A stretch of DNA of 64,000 nt. It comes from Selaginella tamariscina. Lineage: Eukaryota; Streptophyta; Lycopodiopsida; Selaginellales; Selaginellaceae. A program made the position numbers and the translations under genes. Location of the stretch: positions 363,718 to 427,717 of the forward strand of contig PUQB01000184.1 of assembly GCA_003024785.1 (NCBI GenBank). The letters run 5' to 3'. Under the pieces are notes generated by a model. That model ran no database searches. It was given only the letters and a program-made list of their open reading frames with translations, and was not told the origin of the DNA. Of the stretch, positions 1 to 11,164 are shown in pieces; positions within the stretch are counted from its first letter, which is position 1; the number at the start of each line of letters is the position of its first letter.

Positions 1-153
1 TATCAATAATAATTACTTTTATAACAATTAGGTTGGAGCTTTTATACTCACAACTCCAAGAACTAATCTAGGCCCTATAGGCATATCCAGTATCTCGTAT
101 CCTATATCTTATATCCTATAAGTATATCCTATATTCTGTATCGGGTCGTGACA
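1..153 (-). repeat. 3' LTR of element D (truncated by window edge)
   Basis: Ends with GGGTCGTGACA directly before a complement-of-polypurine tract, as in the other copies. It contains the family's short reiterated ATATCCTATAGGC-like units and the tail of the U3 region. Confidence 0.8.
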
Positions 154-616
154 GCACCTTCTTCCTAAGGATGAGTTCCACGAGTCTTGAGACAGGATAA
201 TGTTGATGGAAAGCAGTAACCTTGGAAGAAGCATGGAATAAATTGGATGCAAGTTCCCAAGTACGATCGGTAAGCAAATAACCTTTCCAATCCACTAAGT
301 ATTAAAGTTGACGGCGATGGAGACGAGAATCAAGAATAGTTGTACAGGTTCATCGTTAATGACCAAACAAGGGGGAGGAGAAGAAGCACGACTAGGAAGA
401 GAAGAAGGATGATATAGTTCCAATAAAGATGTGTGAAACACAGGATGAAGTTTCATAGTAAATGATAGCTTTAGTTGGAAAACTATAGGATTGACCTCAG
501 TCGCAATCTTGTAAGGGCCCAATTGTTGAAAATCCAACTTAGAAGAAGGCCTGTTGGTGCGGATATGCCAACGAAGAAGCCACATGAGATCACTAACCTT
601 GTATGCAGGTGCCGAC
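154..616 (-). pseudogene. Element D pol C-terminus: integrase tail and chromodomain remnant
   Basis: The minus strand of 295-585 encodes the integrase C-terminal region ([23 protein letters not shown], then [12 protein letters not shown]), followed towards 154 by a decayed chromodomain. The reading stops at 616, where element C has inserted. The frame is broken between integrase and chromodomain. It is a fragment and cannot be expressed as such. Confidence 0.75.
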
Positions 617-1191
617 TGTCAAGCCACGATCCAGAAACAAGGAAGTGAGCAGGATTTCGAGAACAAAGAAGCTTGACTCAGGAGCAGGACAGGAACTAGG
701 AACTCAGGAGTAAGACCAGGCGCAGGACATGATCCAGGAGCAAGACAAGAACAGGATAGGATCCGGGAGCAAGACAGGAAGGTGCATGACATGATCTAGG
801 AACAAGATAGGAATAGGACAGGATCCGGGAGCAAGACAAGAGTAGGACAGGATCCAGGAGCGAGACGAAAGAGAACAAGAAGCAAGGAGCAAGACAAGAA
901 CAAGACAAGCCAAGATTGATCGTAGTAAGACTGGTGTTGATAGTAACTGATTGTACAACAATTAGGTCGGAGCTTTTATGCTCACAACTCCAAGAGCTAA
1001 TCTAGTTATGAGTGCTAAAAGTGGTTGCATGCATCTAAAAATGGTTGCATGCATGCAGAGGCTAGGATGAGTCCATATGTCCCTTATCCTCTAGGCATAT
1101 CCATGGCATATCCTGTAGGCATATCCTGTAGGAATATCCAGTAACCCGTATCTTGTATCCGGAATCTTGTATTTTGTATTGGGTCGTGACA
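617..1191 (-). repeat. 3' LTR of element C
   Basis: 575 bp, begins TGTCAAGCCACGATCC and ends GGGTCGTGACA (TG...CA). It resembles the 7743-8320 LTR throughout, including the CATAAAAG TATA-like box, the self-primer motif TTGATAGTAACTG and GCATGCATGC palindromes. Confidence 0.9.
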
Positions 1192-1362
1192 ACACCTCCT
1201 CCCTAAAGATGAGTTCCACGAATCTTGAGACCTGGTTTAGCAGGATAATGCCGATGGAAGGCAGCAACCTTGGAAGAAGCATAGAGTAAGTTGGATGCAG
1301 GTTCCCAAGTGGGATCAGTAGGCAAATAACCTTTCCAATCCACCAAGTATTGAAATTGGCAG

Positions 1363-2201
1363 TGTTAAAGGTAAAATATTAGGAGCATAGGACGTCCTAC
1401 TGTAGAGAGAATAAGGGTAGGAAGGTCCGTAGTAAGCATGGAAGGAAAGGTTGTGAAGAAGGAAAATTCTTACCGAGAGAAAAGGTGTGTAAGGAAGAGG
1501 AAAGAAAGGCTATGAAGGAGGAAAATCCTTACCAAGAGGAAAAGGTGCGTAAGGAAAAAGAAGGAAAGGCTGTGAAGGAGGAAAATCCTTACCGAGAGGA
1601 AAGGTGCGTAAGGAAAAGGAAAGAAAGGCTGTGAAAGAAGAAAATCCTTACCGAGAGGAAAAGTGCGTAAGGAAAAGGAAGGAAAGGCTGTGAAGGAGGA
1701 AAATCCTTATCGAGAGGAAAAGGTGAGTAAGGAAAAGGAAAAGGAAATCTTGTAAAGGAAAAGGATGACGTGGCGAGAAGAAGGGTAGTTAAGAGTAGTT
1801 AGGGCAAAGGAGAAGGGGTCTCCAGAAGGTCTCAACAGGAAGTTCTAACAGGAGAAAGGGTCTCCATTTGAAGTTTTAGTAGGAGATAAAGGTTCCTACA
1901 CTTTGTCTTTTGTATTCATGTTAGTAATGAAAGGTGCATATTAGAGAATCTTGTGTGTGTGTATGTTTACTCTCAATGAATGGATCTAACAAGGCAATAG
2001 CCAAAATCCGTTCTTGCCCTTGACTTTGGAGACCAGTCATAGTGGCACTGGGAGAAGTCTGATATATATACAGATATATTGAGAGTTGAGAAAGAAAGGG
2101 TGTAGCCTTTCCTGTACGTTGTATGAAAGGTTTCCTGTCTGCGTGAAGGAAACAGGTTAAATAGGAAAAGGTGAAGCAGAGAGCCCTTTTCCTGTTTAAC
2201 A
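1363..2201. mobile_element. Solo LTR of an unrelated LTR-retrotransposon family
   Basis: 839 bp with terminal inverted TGTTAAA...TTTAACA ends, flanked by the perfect 5-bp duplication GGCAG (1358-1362 and 2202-2206). Removing it restores the chromodomain coding sequence of element C. No internal coding sequence is present, so it is the product of LTR-LTR recombination. The sequence has no similarity to the chromovirus LTRs in this window. Confidence 0.88.
1425..1745. repeat. About 59-bp minisatellite inside the solo LTR
   Basis: Purine-rich units of roughly 59 bp with the recurring core GAAAATCCTTACCGAGAGGA and GTGCGTAAGGAAAAGGAA. About five imperfect copies run head-to-tail and the array ends in an AAGGAAAAGGAAAAGG tract. 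Confidence 0.8.
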
Positions 2202-4062
2202 GGCAGCAATGAAGATGAGAATCAAGGATGGCTGCAACTTTGTACTCAGGTTCATTGTCAATGACCACAGGAGGGGGAGGAGAATAAGCACGGCCAGGAA
2301 GAGAAGAAGGATGATACAGCTCAATAAGGAGGTGTGAAACACAGGATGAAGTTTCACTATAGACGGTAACTCGAGTCGGAAAGCTACAAGATTGACCTTC
2401 GCCACAATCCTGTAAAGGCCTAATCGTTGAAAATCCAACTTAGAAGAAGGCATGTTGGTGCGAATATGTCGACGAAGAAGCCACACGAGATCACCAATCT
2501 TGTATGTGGGTGCCAGTTGATGTTGAGCATCAGCATGATGCTTGTATCGTTCCTGTCCCTGCCGAAGATGAACCCGGAGATCATCCTGTACCTGACGAAG
2601 ATGCTGGAGACAATCCTGTACTGCAGGAGCGGAAGAAGGAGAAGCAGGAGGAGCAAAGTCAAAAATGTGGATGGTAGCCTGTAAGAGCAAAGAAATGTGT
2701 CTAGCTTGTAGATGCGTGAATAGAGTTGTTGTAGGCAAACTCGCCATTGGAAGTTCCAACTAGTTGTCCTGTTGGTAACTAATGAAGTAGCAAAGATATT
2801 GCTTCAAGGTCTGAATCGTGCATTCTGACTGCCCATCAGTTTGCGGATGATATCCTGAAGAAAGATCCGCTTTAACCTGTAGACTCCGAAGAAGCTCTCG
2901 CCAAAACTTGGACATGAATTGTGGACCTCAATCGAAAACAATGCTCTCAGGAAGACCATGATGTCGGAACACTTCACGGATCACCAACTCAGCAGTTGTC
3001 TGACTGTAGCTGTCTTGTTTGCAAGGTAGGAAATGAGCCTGTTTGGTGAAACGTCAACCACCACAAGAACTGCATCAAATCCACGAGAAGGAGAAAGATC
3101 GTGGAGGAAATCCATAGAAATGGATCTCCAAGGAGCAGAAGGAACAGGAAGAGGACGAAGAAGACCAGAGGGTGCATGATGAGGCATCTTCGACCTGTTA
3201 CAAGTGTCAACTCCGTACAAACCTTTCCACAAAACCTCGCAACCCAGGCCACCAATAGTTGCGAGTCACCAACCACTGTCTTGGCCACACCAAAATGTCT
3301 GTAGCCGGGGTATCATGACAATCCTGTACCACACGAGTCCTGAAATACCAACAGGAACGTACAGGAGACCTTCCCGGTACAGAGTCCATCCTGTATGGCA
3401 ACAACTTGTAGTCTGAACGGAACTGGAGGAAGAGGAACTTGCAATGTCAGGATGAATGTGTGAAACACATTCTTTGCCAAGTCGTCTGTAGCCAACTGCG
3501 AACGGATGTCCTGTAGGAGTGTTGAATTTGCTGGAGCCTGATGAACCTGTAGTGCCGCAAGCCGAATCGATCAGGACCCAACAACACTTGCCTTTGACAG
3601 TCATATGCAGGATCGCCCGGGTCGGTGCAAGGTAAGAGCGCCTAGACAATGCGTCCGCCTTGCCATTCGAAAACCGGGCCTGTAGACTGATGAAATCAAA
3701 ACGTGATAGGAACTCCGCCCACCTAGCCTGTCGCCGACTGAGAACTCGAGCCGTTTGAAAATACTCCAGGTTCTTGTGATCCGTAAGAACTTGTACAGGA
3801 TGTGCAGCACCTTCCAGGAAATGCCGCCACTCCTCGAACGAATCCACAATGGCCTTGAGTTCCTTGTCATGAATCTCGTAATTGATCTCGCCGAAAGGAA
3901 CTTACGAGAGTGAAAGCTACAGGATGAAGCAACTTGTCTTCTCCAACTTGTGATAGGACGGATCCTACTGCAAAATCAGGCATTTGCTTCAATGAAGAAG
4001 GGACGAGAAGGATCAGGATGTGCTAAAATCGGGCTGTCATGAAGGCGTTCTTGATGTGTGAA

Positions 4063-4642
4063 TGTCAAGCCACGATCTAGGAACCAGGAAGCGAGTAGGA
4101 TTCCGGGAACAGGAAGGCTTGACTCAAGAACAGGACCGAGAACAGGACAGGAACTAGGAACAGGACAATCCAGGAGCAAGATAGGATCAGGATAGGATCC
4201 GGGAGCAAGACAGGAAAGCGCAGGACAGGATCCAGGAAGATAGGAACTAGATAGGATCCAAGAGCAAGACAGGAGCAGGAGGCAAAGAGTAAGACAAGAA
4301 CAAACAAGAACAAGGAACAAGAATAATCGTAGAATGACTGGTGATGATAGTAACTGATTGTACAACAATTAGGTCGGAGCTTTTATGCTCACAACTCCAA
4401 GCTAATCTAGTCATGAGTTTAATCTAGTCATGAGCTAAGAATAGTGTCCCTTATCCTCTAGGCATATCCTGTAGCATATCCTATAGGCATATCCTATAGG
4501 AATATCCTATATATATCTGTAGGAATATCCTCAGGCATATCCATGAACCCATATCCTGTACCGAAATCCTGCATCTTGTATCCTGTATCCGGAATCCTGT
4601 ATCCTGTATCCGGAATCCTGTATCCTGTATCGGGTTGTGACA
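4063..4642 (-). mobile_element. Solo LTR of the chromovirus family, inserted in C
   Basis: 580 bp, TGTCAAGCCACG...GGGTTGTGACA, flanked by the exact 5-bp duplication GTGAA (4058-4062 and 4643-4647). It lies in the RNase H/RT connection of element C. Its length matches the C-type LTRs (575-578 bp) rather than the B-type LTRs (about 430 bp). Confidence 0.92.
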
Positions 4643-5098
4643 GTGAATGCATGTTCCGCCTTATCGGACCAAGAGAACACCCTTGTGCGCTTGGTGAGTT
4701 CCGTGAGTGGAAGTACACGCTGGAGAAGTCCTGTATGAACCGCCTGTAGAAGTTGCAAAGCCAAGGAAACATTGTACTTCGTCAACTTGGCCTCTCTCAC
4801 TCCACGATGGTCTTCGCTTGTGCATGTCCATGGAAACGCCAGCATGAGAGCGATGTAGCCCAAGAACTCCACAGAATCCCTATCGAAAAAACACTTCTTC
4901 AACTTCGCATACAGCCATGCTCGCGAAGTCGCTGTAGAACTAATTATACATGCTTGTCATGAGCTGCCTGGTCTTGGAGAAAATCAAAATGTCATCGAGG
5001 TAGATCACCACAAACTAGTCCAAGAAGTCATGAAAGATGTCGTTCACCATGTTGTTGGAACACGGTTGGGGCATTGATAAGGTCGAAGGGCATCACCG

Positions 5099-5252
5099 TG
5101 TACTCGAAGTGTCCATACCTTGTATGAAAGCAGTCTCCACTCATCGCCTGTACTCGAAGTGTCCATACCTTGTATGAAAAGCAGTCTTCCACTCATCGCC
5201 TGTACTCGAAGTGTCCATACCTTGTATGAAAAGCAGTCTTCCACTCATCGTC
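5099..5252 (-). repeat. Three-fold 50-52 bp tandem duplication in RT of C
   Basis: Units start at 5099, 5149 and 5201 with TGTACTCGAAGTGTCCATAC and are nearly identical. The other copies (for example B near 24723) have a single unit. Because 52 is not a multiple of 3, the duplication also breaks the frame. Confidence 0.9.
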
Positions 5253-6679
5253 TGGACAAATCCGTACAAGATTGTAAGCCCCTCGTAAGTCGATCTTCGT
5301 GAACATCTTTGCTCCCGCAGCCGATCGAGAAGTTCCGGGATTAATGGCAACGGGTACCGGTTCTAATGGTGACTTGATTCAAACCATGTAGTCCACAACC
5401 AAAACGTAAACTCCCATCCTTTTCTTAACAAGAAGATAGGTGCTCCTGCAGGGACTTTGAGTGACGAATGAACCGGATGCCAAGTTGTCCTCGATGTACT
5501 AACGAAGAACCTCCAACTCTGTGGGTGACAGTGTATAATCGGTCCAAACGGTGGAGTCTTTCCTTCCGCAAGATCAATAGGACAGTCGTAGGACCTGTGA
5601 AACAGGAAGAACTGCAGCCTTGTGCTTGTCAAAAACGTCCTGAAAGGAGTGATACTTGGATGGTAGGGAAGGAGGAGAAGGAGAAGGAGCAGGAGAAGGA
5701 GATTGAAAAACAGGAGAGTCAGATACAGGAAAGGTAGAAGAGGACGTAGGAGTTACTTGAAAGGCAAAAAGGTGGAAAGGAGCAGGATCAGTGGCAAGTT
5801 CATGCATGGTAGTGGTAAGAACTCGGAGAGGAGAAGGAGGGAGCTGTGACTGAAAAAGAGGAAGGATCTTGGGGGTGGAACAGAAGAGTAAGAAAAGAGG
5901 CAGGATTGGGAAAAACCTGTGTGGATGTTGACGAGTGTACAGGATTGGAAGAATCCTGTACAGGAGTCCGTGGTTGCACAGGAGTGAGGGAAAGCCTGCG
6001 AGTGTGCTGACGAACCAACAGGAGGTGGATCCTGTTGAGGAGGAACCTTCGACACTGATACAGGATTGGAAGAACCCTGTACAGGAACGCAAACTTACAG
6101 GAGTGGAGAGAGCCTGCGGATGTGCTGAGGAACTGACATGAGGTGAATCCTGTCGAGGAGGAGTCTTCAACACTGATACAGGAACAGGCACGGTCAATCC
6201 TGTAGCTTGTACTGCCTCAGATACTAAGGATGTATCCTGCACGCAGGAAGGTACAGGATTGATCCTGGTTGCCGGAGAGGAAAACGTGAGCGTCCTAGAC
6301 CTCCAGTCGATCTGCGGATTTGCAACAACGAACCATGGCATGCCCAAAATGATGGGAGTCGACCGAGTCTTGATCAAGTTGAAGGAAATTGAACAGTTGA
6401 ATGTGCCATGACTGCAAGAGAGAGGTTGGTAGCATGGGTAACTGCGCCAGAAGCAATCAGACGCCCATCGGCCACCTCTACAGGAACTGCACGCTTCAAC
6501 TTCACCACCGAAATGCCATGTTGAGTTGCAAAAGTGTCATCCATGAAGCATGCATTTGCACCAGTGTCTAACAGGGCAAACTCCTTGAGCTCTCGATTAT
6601 TAAGATGAATGTGTACAGGAAACTTGAGTGATGGAATGGTATGAGCAGCACCAATGGAGCCTGCACCTACGTCCAACTT

Positions 6680-7650
6680 CGCGGCTCCTAGACGAAGTGG
6701 ACATTGAAGTTTTCCGACTGAACTTCAGCTTCAACTTCACGCGTCTTGAACTTCCTGGCTTTAATAGGAAATCTGCCACCTTGTGTCCTGCTTCACCACA
6801 ATACAAGCATAGGTTCTCACTGCGGCGACGTTGCTTCTCAGCAGCGAAAGAGAGCCACGCTTGGATTTCTCAACCTCCATAGGAACTACTCCAGAAGGTG
6901 GTGCAGGAACATGTACCACAGCTACAGGATTGGTTTGCAGGAACTGCTGACGGGATCTTTCCTGACGACGCTCGAACAAACGGTTGTCGCACGAACAGCT
7001 TGTTGCATGATCTCCACTAATGTTTGGGCATCCGGTAACGTAAGAGGTCCTTCACGTCATCCCTCAACCCAAAACGGAAGTGTTCGATCAATGCAGTCTC
7101 GTCCCATGGAATGTTCGTGCAAAGTTGCTGAAATTCGGATGCATAGACGGAAGCTGGTCGGGATCCTTGAGTGAGCTTCGTAACTTCGTGCATGCGGAAC
7201 GGTACTTATCAGGATCTCCAAAGCAGGCTTCAAAGGCAGCCACGAAACCTTCAAAGTCTTCCATCAATGGGTCGTCACGCTCCAGCAAGGGGGCAACCCA
7301 AGCCCGTGGAGATCCACTTAGTAAGGATGCCAAAAGCCAACCTTTTGTGCATCAGTCGAGTAGCGCGTGGTTGCATGCGGATCAAGAGCCGGATCTGATT
7401 CAGGAAACCTTGAAAATCGGCACGATTGCCACTGAACTTTTTGGCATGCTAATCTTGGCTCCGAAGAAAAGTTGATGAAGAGGGAACCAAATGCCTGAGA
7501 GAGCCTGTGCAGCAGCCTTGGAGGATGCATCAGCAGCTGCATGTGCCGTTGGTGGAACCTTGCAGATCAGGTGACCACTTGGCGCAAAGTGGCCAGCTCA
7601 TGAAGCAACATTTGGTGCTCGCGTTGAAAGTGCTCAAAATCAGCCATGAT
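6680..7650 (-). pseudogene. Element C gag (capsid and CCHC zinc knuckle), frameshifted
   Basis: The minus strand starts with the family gag start (complement of CAT at 7648-7650) and runs through the capsid region (SGSPRAWVAPLLERDDPLMEDFEGFVAAFEACFGDPDKY at about 7200-7330) to the nucleocapsid. The zinc knuckle is near 6780-6806, where YCGEAGHKVADF shows the last Cys changed to Phe. Gag ends at the same TAG seen in the other copies, just before the protease frame. Several single-base frameshifts are visible. Confidence 0.8.
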
Positions 7651-7727
7651 CTATGAAAGAAAAAGGAGGAAAATGAAGGAAAAGAATCAAGAAAAAAAAA
7701 GTAGCTGGAAACGGAGAGCTATGAAAG

Positions 7728-7740
7728 CAGTTACTATCAA
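7728..7740 (-). promoter_or_regulatory. Putative self-primed primer-binding site of element C
   Basis: On the element strand this reads TTGATAGTAACTG, two bases inside the 5' LTR boundary. It is the exact complement of the motif CAGTTACTATCAA lying about 30 bp after the TATA-like box in the 5' LTR (complement at 8068-8080). No match to the usual TGGTATCAGAGC tRNA-iMet site is present. Confidence 0.6.
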
Positions 7741-7742
7741 AC

Positions 7743-8320
7743 TGTCAAGCCACGATCCAGGAACCAGGAAGAGAGCAGGATTTCAAGAACAAGGAAGGCT
7801 TGACTCAGGAGCAGGACAAGAGCAGGACAGGAACTAGGAACTCAGGAGCAAACCAGGCACAGGACAGGATCCAGGAGCAAGACAGGAACAGATAGGATCC
7901 GGGAGCAAGACAGGAAGGCGCAGGAAGGATCCAGGAAAAACAGGAACAGGACAGGATCCGGAAGCAAGACAGGAGCATGACAGGATCCAGGAGAGCGAGA
8001 CGAGAGAGAACAAGAAAAGGAGCAAGAAGAACAAGACAAGACAAGATTGATCGTAGTAAGACTGGTGTTGATAGTAACTGATTGTACAACAATTAGGTCG
8101 GAGCTTTTATGCTCACAACTCCAAGAGCTAATCTAGGCATGAGTGCTAAAAGTGGTTGTCATGCATCTAAAAATGCTGCATGCATGCAGAGGCTAGATGA
8201 GTCCACATGTCCTTATCCTCTAGGCATATCCTGTGGCATATCCTGTAGGCATATCATGTAGGAATATCCTGTAACCCTAACCTGTATCCGGAATCCTGTA
8301 TCCTGTATCGGGTTGTGACA
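7743..8320 (-). repeat. 5' LTR of element C
   Basis: 578 bp, TGTCAAGCCACGATCC...GGGTTGTGACA. On the element strand it holds a CATAAAAG box (complement in 8104-8112) and the self-primer motif (complement of 8068-8080). Confidence 0.9.
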
Positions 8321-10843
8321 CGGTTGACGATGAGCATTAGCGTGACATTGTACCGTTCCTATGTCTGTTGAAGATAAACTTGAAGATTATCATGTACTTG
8401 ACGAATACTGAAAACGATCCTATATTGCAGGAGCGAAAGAAGGAGAAACATGAGGAGCAAAGTCAAAACGTGGATGGTAGCATGTAAGAGCGAAGAAAGT
8501 TTTCTGGCCTAAAGAGAGTAAACGAAGTTGTTGTAAGCAAACTCCGCCATAGGAAGAAGAAGGTCAACCAATTGTCATGTTGGTAACTAATGAAGCAAAC
8601 GATGATATGCTCCAAGATCTAAATCGTGCGTTTGTAGTCCACAACCAAACGCAAACTCCCATCTTTCTTCTTGACAAAGAAGATAGTGCTCCTACAGGGG
8701 ACTTTAAGTTTGACAAGTGAGTCGGATGCCAAGTTGTTCTCGATGTATTGGCAAAGAACCTCCATTTTTTTAGGTGATAGTGCATAAATCGATCGAACGG
8801 TGGAGTCTTCCCCTCTGCAAAATCGATGAGACAGTCGTAGACTTATGAATAAGAAGATGTGCTTATTAAAAGTCCTGAAAGGAGTGATACTTGGATGGCA
8901 GGGAAGAAGTAGGAGAAGGAGAAGACATTGAAAAAAAGGAGAGTCAGATATAGAAGAGGTAAAAGAGGATGTAGAAGTTACATCAAAAGCAAAAAGATGA
9001 AAAGGAGTAGAATCAGTGGCAAGTTCATAATAATGGTAAGAACGCGAAGAAGAAGGAGGAGTTTGTGAATGAAAAAGAGGAAGGATCTTGGGGGATGAAA
9101 CAGAAGCAGAGTAATGAAAAGAGGCAAGATTGAGGAAAATCTGTGCTGATGTTGATGAGTGTATAGGATTGGAAAAACCCTGTACAGAATTTCGTGAATG
9201 CATGGAATGAGAGCCTATGAATGTGTTAACGAACTAATAGGAGGTCCTGTCGAGGAGGAACCTTCGACACTGATACAGGAGTAGGCACAGTCAATCATGT
9301 AACTTGTACTGCCTCAAATACTAAGGTCATATCTTGCCTGAAGGAAGGTACATGATTGATCCTGGCTGTTGGAGAGGAAAACGTGAGTGTCCTAGACCTC
9401 TAGTCAATATGAAGATTTACAACCATGAACCATAGCATGCCCGAAACAATGGGAGTCGTCCGAGACTTGATCAAGTTGAAAGGAAATTGAATATATGAAT
9501 GCACCATGGGTGCAAGAGAAATGTGTGGTAGCATGGGTAACTATGTCAGAAGCAATTAGATGACCATTTGCAACCTCTACAGGAATTGCACGCTTCAACT
9601 TTACCATTGGAATGCCATGCTGAGCTACAAAAGTGTCATTCATGAAGCATGTATTTGCACCAGTGTATAACAAAGCAGACTCCTTGCGCTCTCGATTATT
9701 GAGACGAATGTGTATAGGAAACTTAAGTGATGGAATGATGTGAGCAGCATCAATGGAGCCTGCGCCTACGTCCAACTTTGCAGCTCCTAGATGAAATGAA
9801 CATTGAAGTTTTCTGACTAAACTTCAGCTTTATCTTCACGCATCTTGAACTTCCTGGCTTTAATAGGACATTCTACCACCTTGTGTCCTGCTTCACCATA
9901 ATACAAACATAAGTTCTCATTGCGACAACGTTGCTTCTCAACAACTGAAAGTGGGCCATGCTTGTATTTGTCGACCTCCATAAGAACTACTCCATAAGAT
10001 GTCGTAAGAACATGTACTACAGCTACAGGATTAAACTGTTAAAGGGATTTTATTTAACGACGCTTAAACAAACTGTTATCGCAATGAACGGCCTGTTGCA
10101 TAATCTCTGCTAAGGTTTGGGTATCGTAAGGAGAAAGTCCTTCACGTCATCCCTCAACTCAAAACAGAAGTGTTCGATCAATGTAGTCTTGTCCCATGAA
10201 ATGTTCGTGCAAAGTTGCTGAAATTCGGATGCATAGACGGAAACTGATCGGAATCCTTATGCAAGCTTCATTAATTTCGTGCATGCAAAATGATACTTAT
10301 CGGGATCCCCAAGGCAGGCTCCAAAGGTAGCCCAAATCCTTCAAAGTCTTCTATCAATGGGGCGTCACGCTCCAGTAAAGGGGCAACCCGAGCCCGTGGG
10401 AATCCAACTAGTAATAATGCTAAAAGGCCAACCTTTTGTGCATTAGTCGAGTAGCGGCATGATTGCATGCAGATCAAAAGCTTGATTTGATTTAAGAAAT
10501 TTTAGAAATTGGCGTGATTGCCACTGAACTTCTCCAACATGCTGATCTTTGACTCTTAAGAAGAGTTCAATGAAGAAGAAACCATGGATACTTGAGAAAG
10601 AGCTTGTGCAACAGCCTTGGAGGATGCATTAGCAGCTGCATGCGCTGTGTTGATGAAACCTTGCAGATTTATGACCACTTGGCACAAAATGGCCAACTCA
10701 TGAAGCAACATTTGGTACTCGCGTTAAAATTGCTCAAAATCTGCATGTGAAAGGAAAAAAAAAAAGGGAGGAAAACAAGGGAGAAGAACCAAGAAAAAAA
10801 GTAATTGAAAATCGAGAAGATATGAAAGCAATTATTATCAAAC
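8321..10843 (-). pseudogene. Element D body: integrase stub, RT start, protease, gag; internal pol deletion
   Basis: From the right on the minus strand: leader and degraded gag (about 9780-10760), protease with LLYTGANTCFMND at 9404-9775 (the catalytic DTG is changed to YTG), spacer, and the RT N-terminal segment ending VVDYK near 8640. The sequence then jumps straight into integrase (8321-8634), skipping the rest of RT, all RNase H and the first half of integrase, about 1.9 kb compared with element B. Numerous stops confirm it is inactive. Confidence 0.82.
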
Positions 10844-11164
10844 TGTCAAACCACGACCCAAGAGTAGGATAAGAATAAGGAGGCTTGATTCAAAAGCAAG
10901 GCAGAGCAAGGAACAAGATAAGAACAAGGAACATGACAGGAATGATTGTAGAATAACATAGTAACTAATTGTACAACAGCTAATCTAGGCATGAGCTAAA
11001 AATAATGTCCCTTATCCTTTTAGGTATATCCTGTAAGTATATCATATAGGCATATTTATAGGTATAATATCTTGTAGGCATATCTTATATCCTGTCTCAT
11101 GTATCTTGTATCTTGTAGGTTGTATCCTGTAAGCATATCATGTATTATGTATCAGGTTGTGACA
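10844..11164 (-). repeat. 5' LTR of element D
   Basis: 321 bp, TGTCAAACCACGACCC...CAGGTTGTGACA. It is shorter and more diverged than the other LTRs of the family, with the self-primer motif eroded (CATAGTAACTAATTG near 10957). The following leader keeps a related but mutated primer site (CAATTATTATCAA, about 10829-10841). Confidence 0.85.

Larger units (their letters stand above)
1192..6676 (-). pseudogene. Element C pol: protease-RT-RNase H-integrase-chromodomain, decayed
   Basis: Read on the minus strand from 6676: aspartic protease with LLDTGANACFMDD (6374-6676), a long Pro/Ser/Gln spacer (about 5750-6300), RT beginning near 5700, RNase H near 3600-4060, integrase with HHCC-type and D,D,E regions (about 2280-3500), and a chromodomain split by a solo LTR (2207-2270 and 1192-1362). 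Frames change many times; RT carries a three-fold internal duplication at 5099-5252 and RNase H is cut by a solo LTR at 4063. The family enzyme would copy and integrate element RNA, but this copy is non-functional. Confidence 0.85.
617..8320 (-). mobile_element. Chromovirus C, full length, nested in D
   Basis: Minus-strand Ty3/Gypsy element with both LTRs (617-1191 and 7743-8320), leader, gag, protease, reverse transcriptase, RNase H, integrase and chromodomain in canonical order. It lies in the integrase region of D. A clean 5-bp duplication is not preserved (left flank CCGAC, right flank CGGTT), although host sequence continues correctly on both sides. C is interrupted by two solo LTRs (1363-2201 and 4063-4642) and carries many frameshifts, so it is dead. 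Confidence 0.9.
1..11164 (-). mobile_element. Chromovirus D (Ty3/Gypsy), outer element, partial
   Basis: Minus-strand LTR retrotransposon whose 3' LTR is cut by the left window edge (1-153) and whose 5' LTR is 10844-11164. Its body is 154-616 plus 8321-10843; the interval 617-8320 is a second element of the same family (C). Continuity is shown by the integrase/linker sequence that stops at 616 and resumes at 8321, matching the uninterrupted order seen near 22715 in element B. The bases after the right LTR (11165-11169, ATTTT) should be the target duplication, but the partner lies outside the window. D is the most diverged of the four copies and has lost a large internal part of pol. Confidence 0.85.

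Noticed and set aside
612..8325. A 5-bp target duplication for element C (CCGAC / CGGTT)
   Set aside because: The flanks do not match. Host continuity supports the insertion, but the duplication itself is eroded or the boundary is shifted by a base, so I do not claim it.
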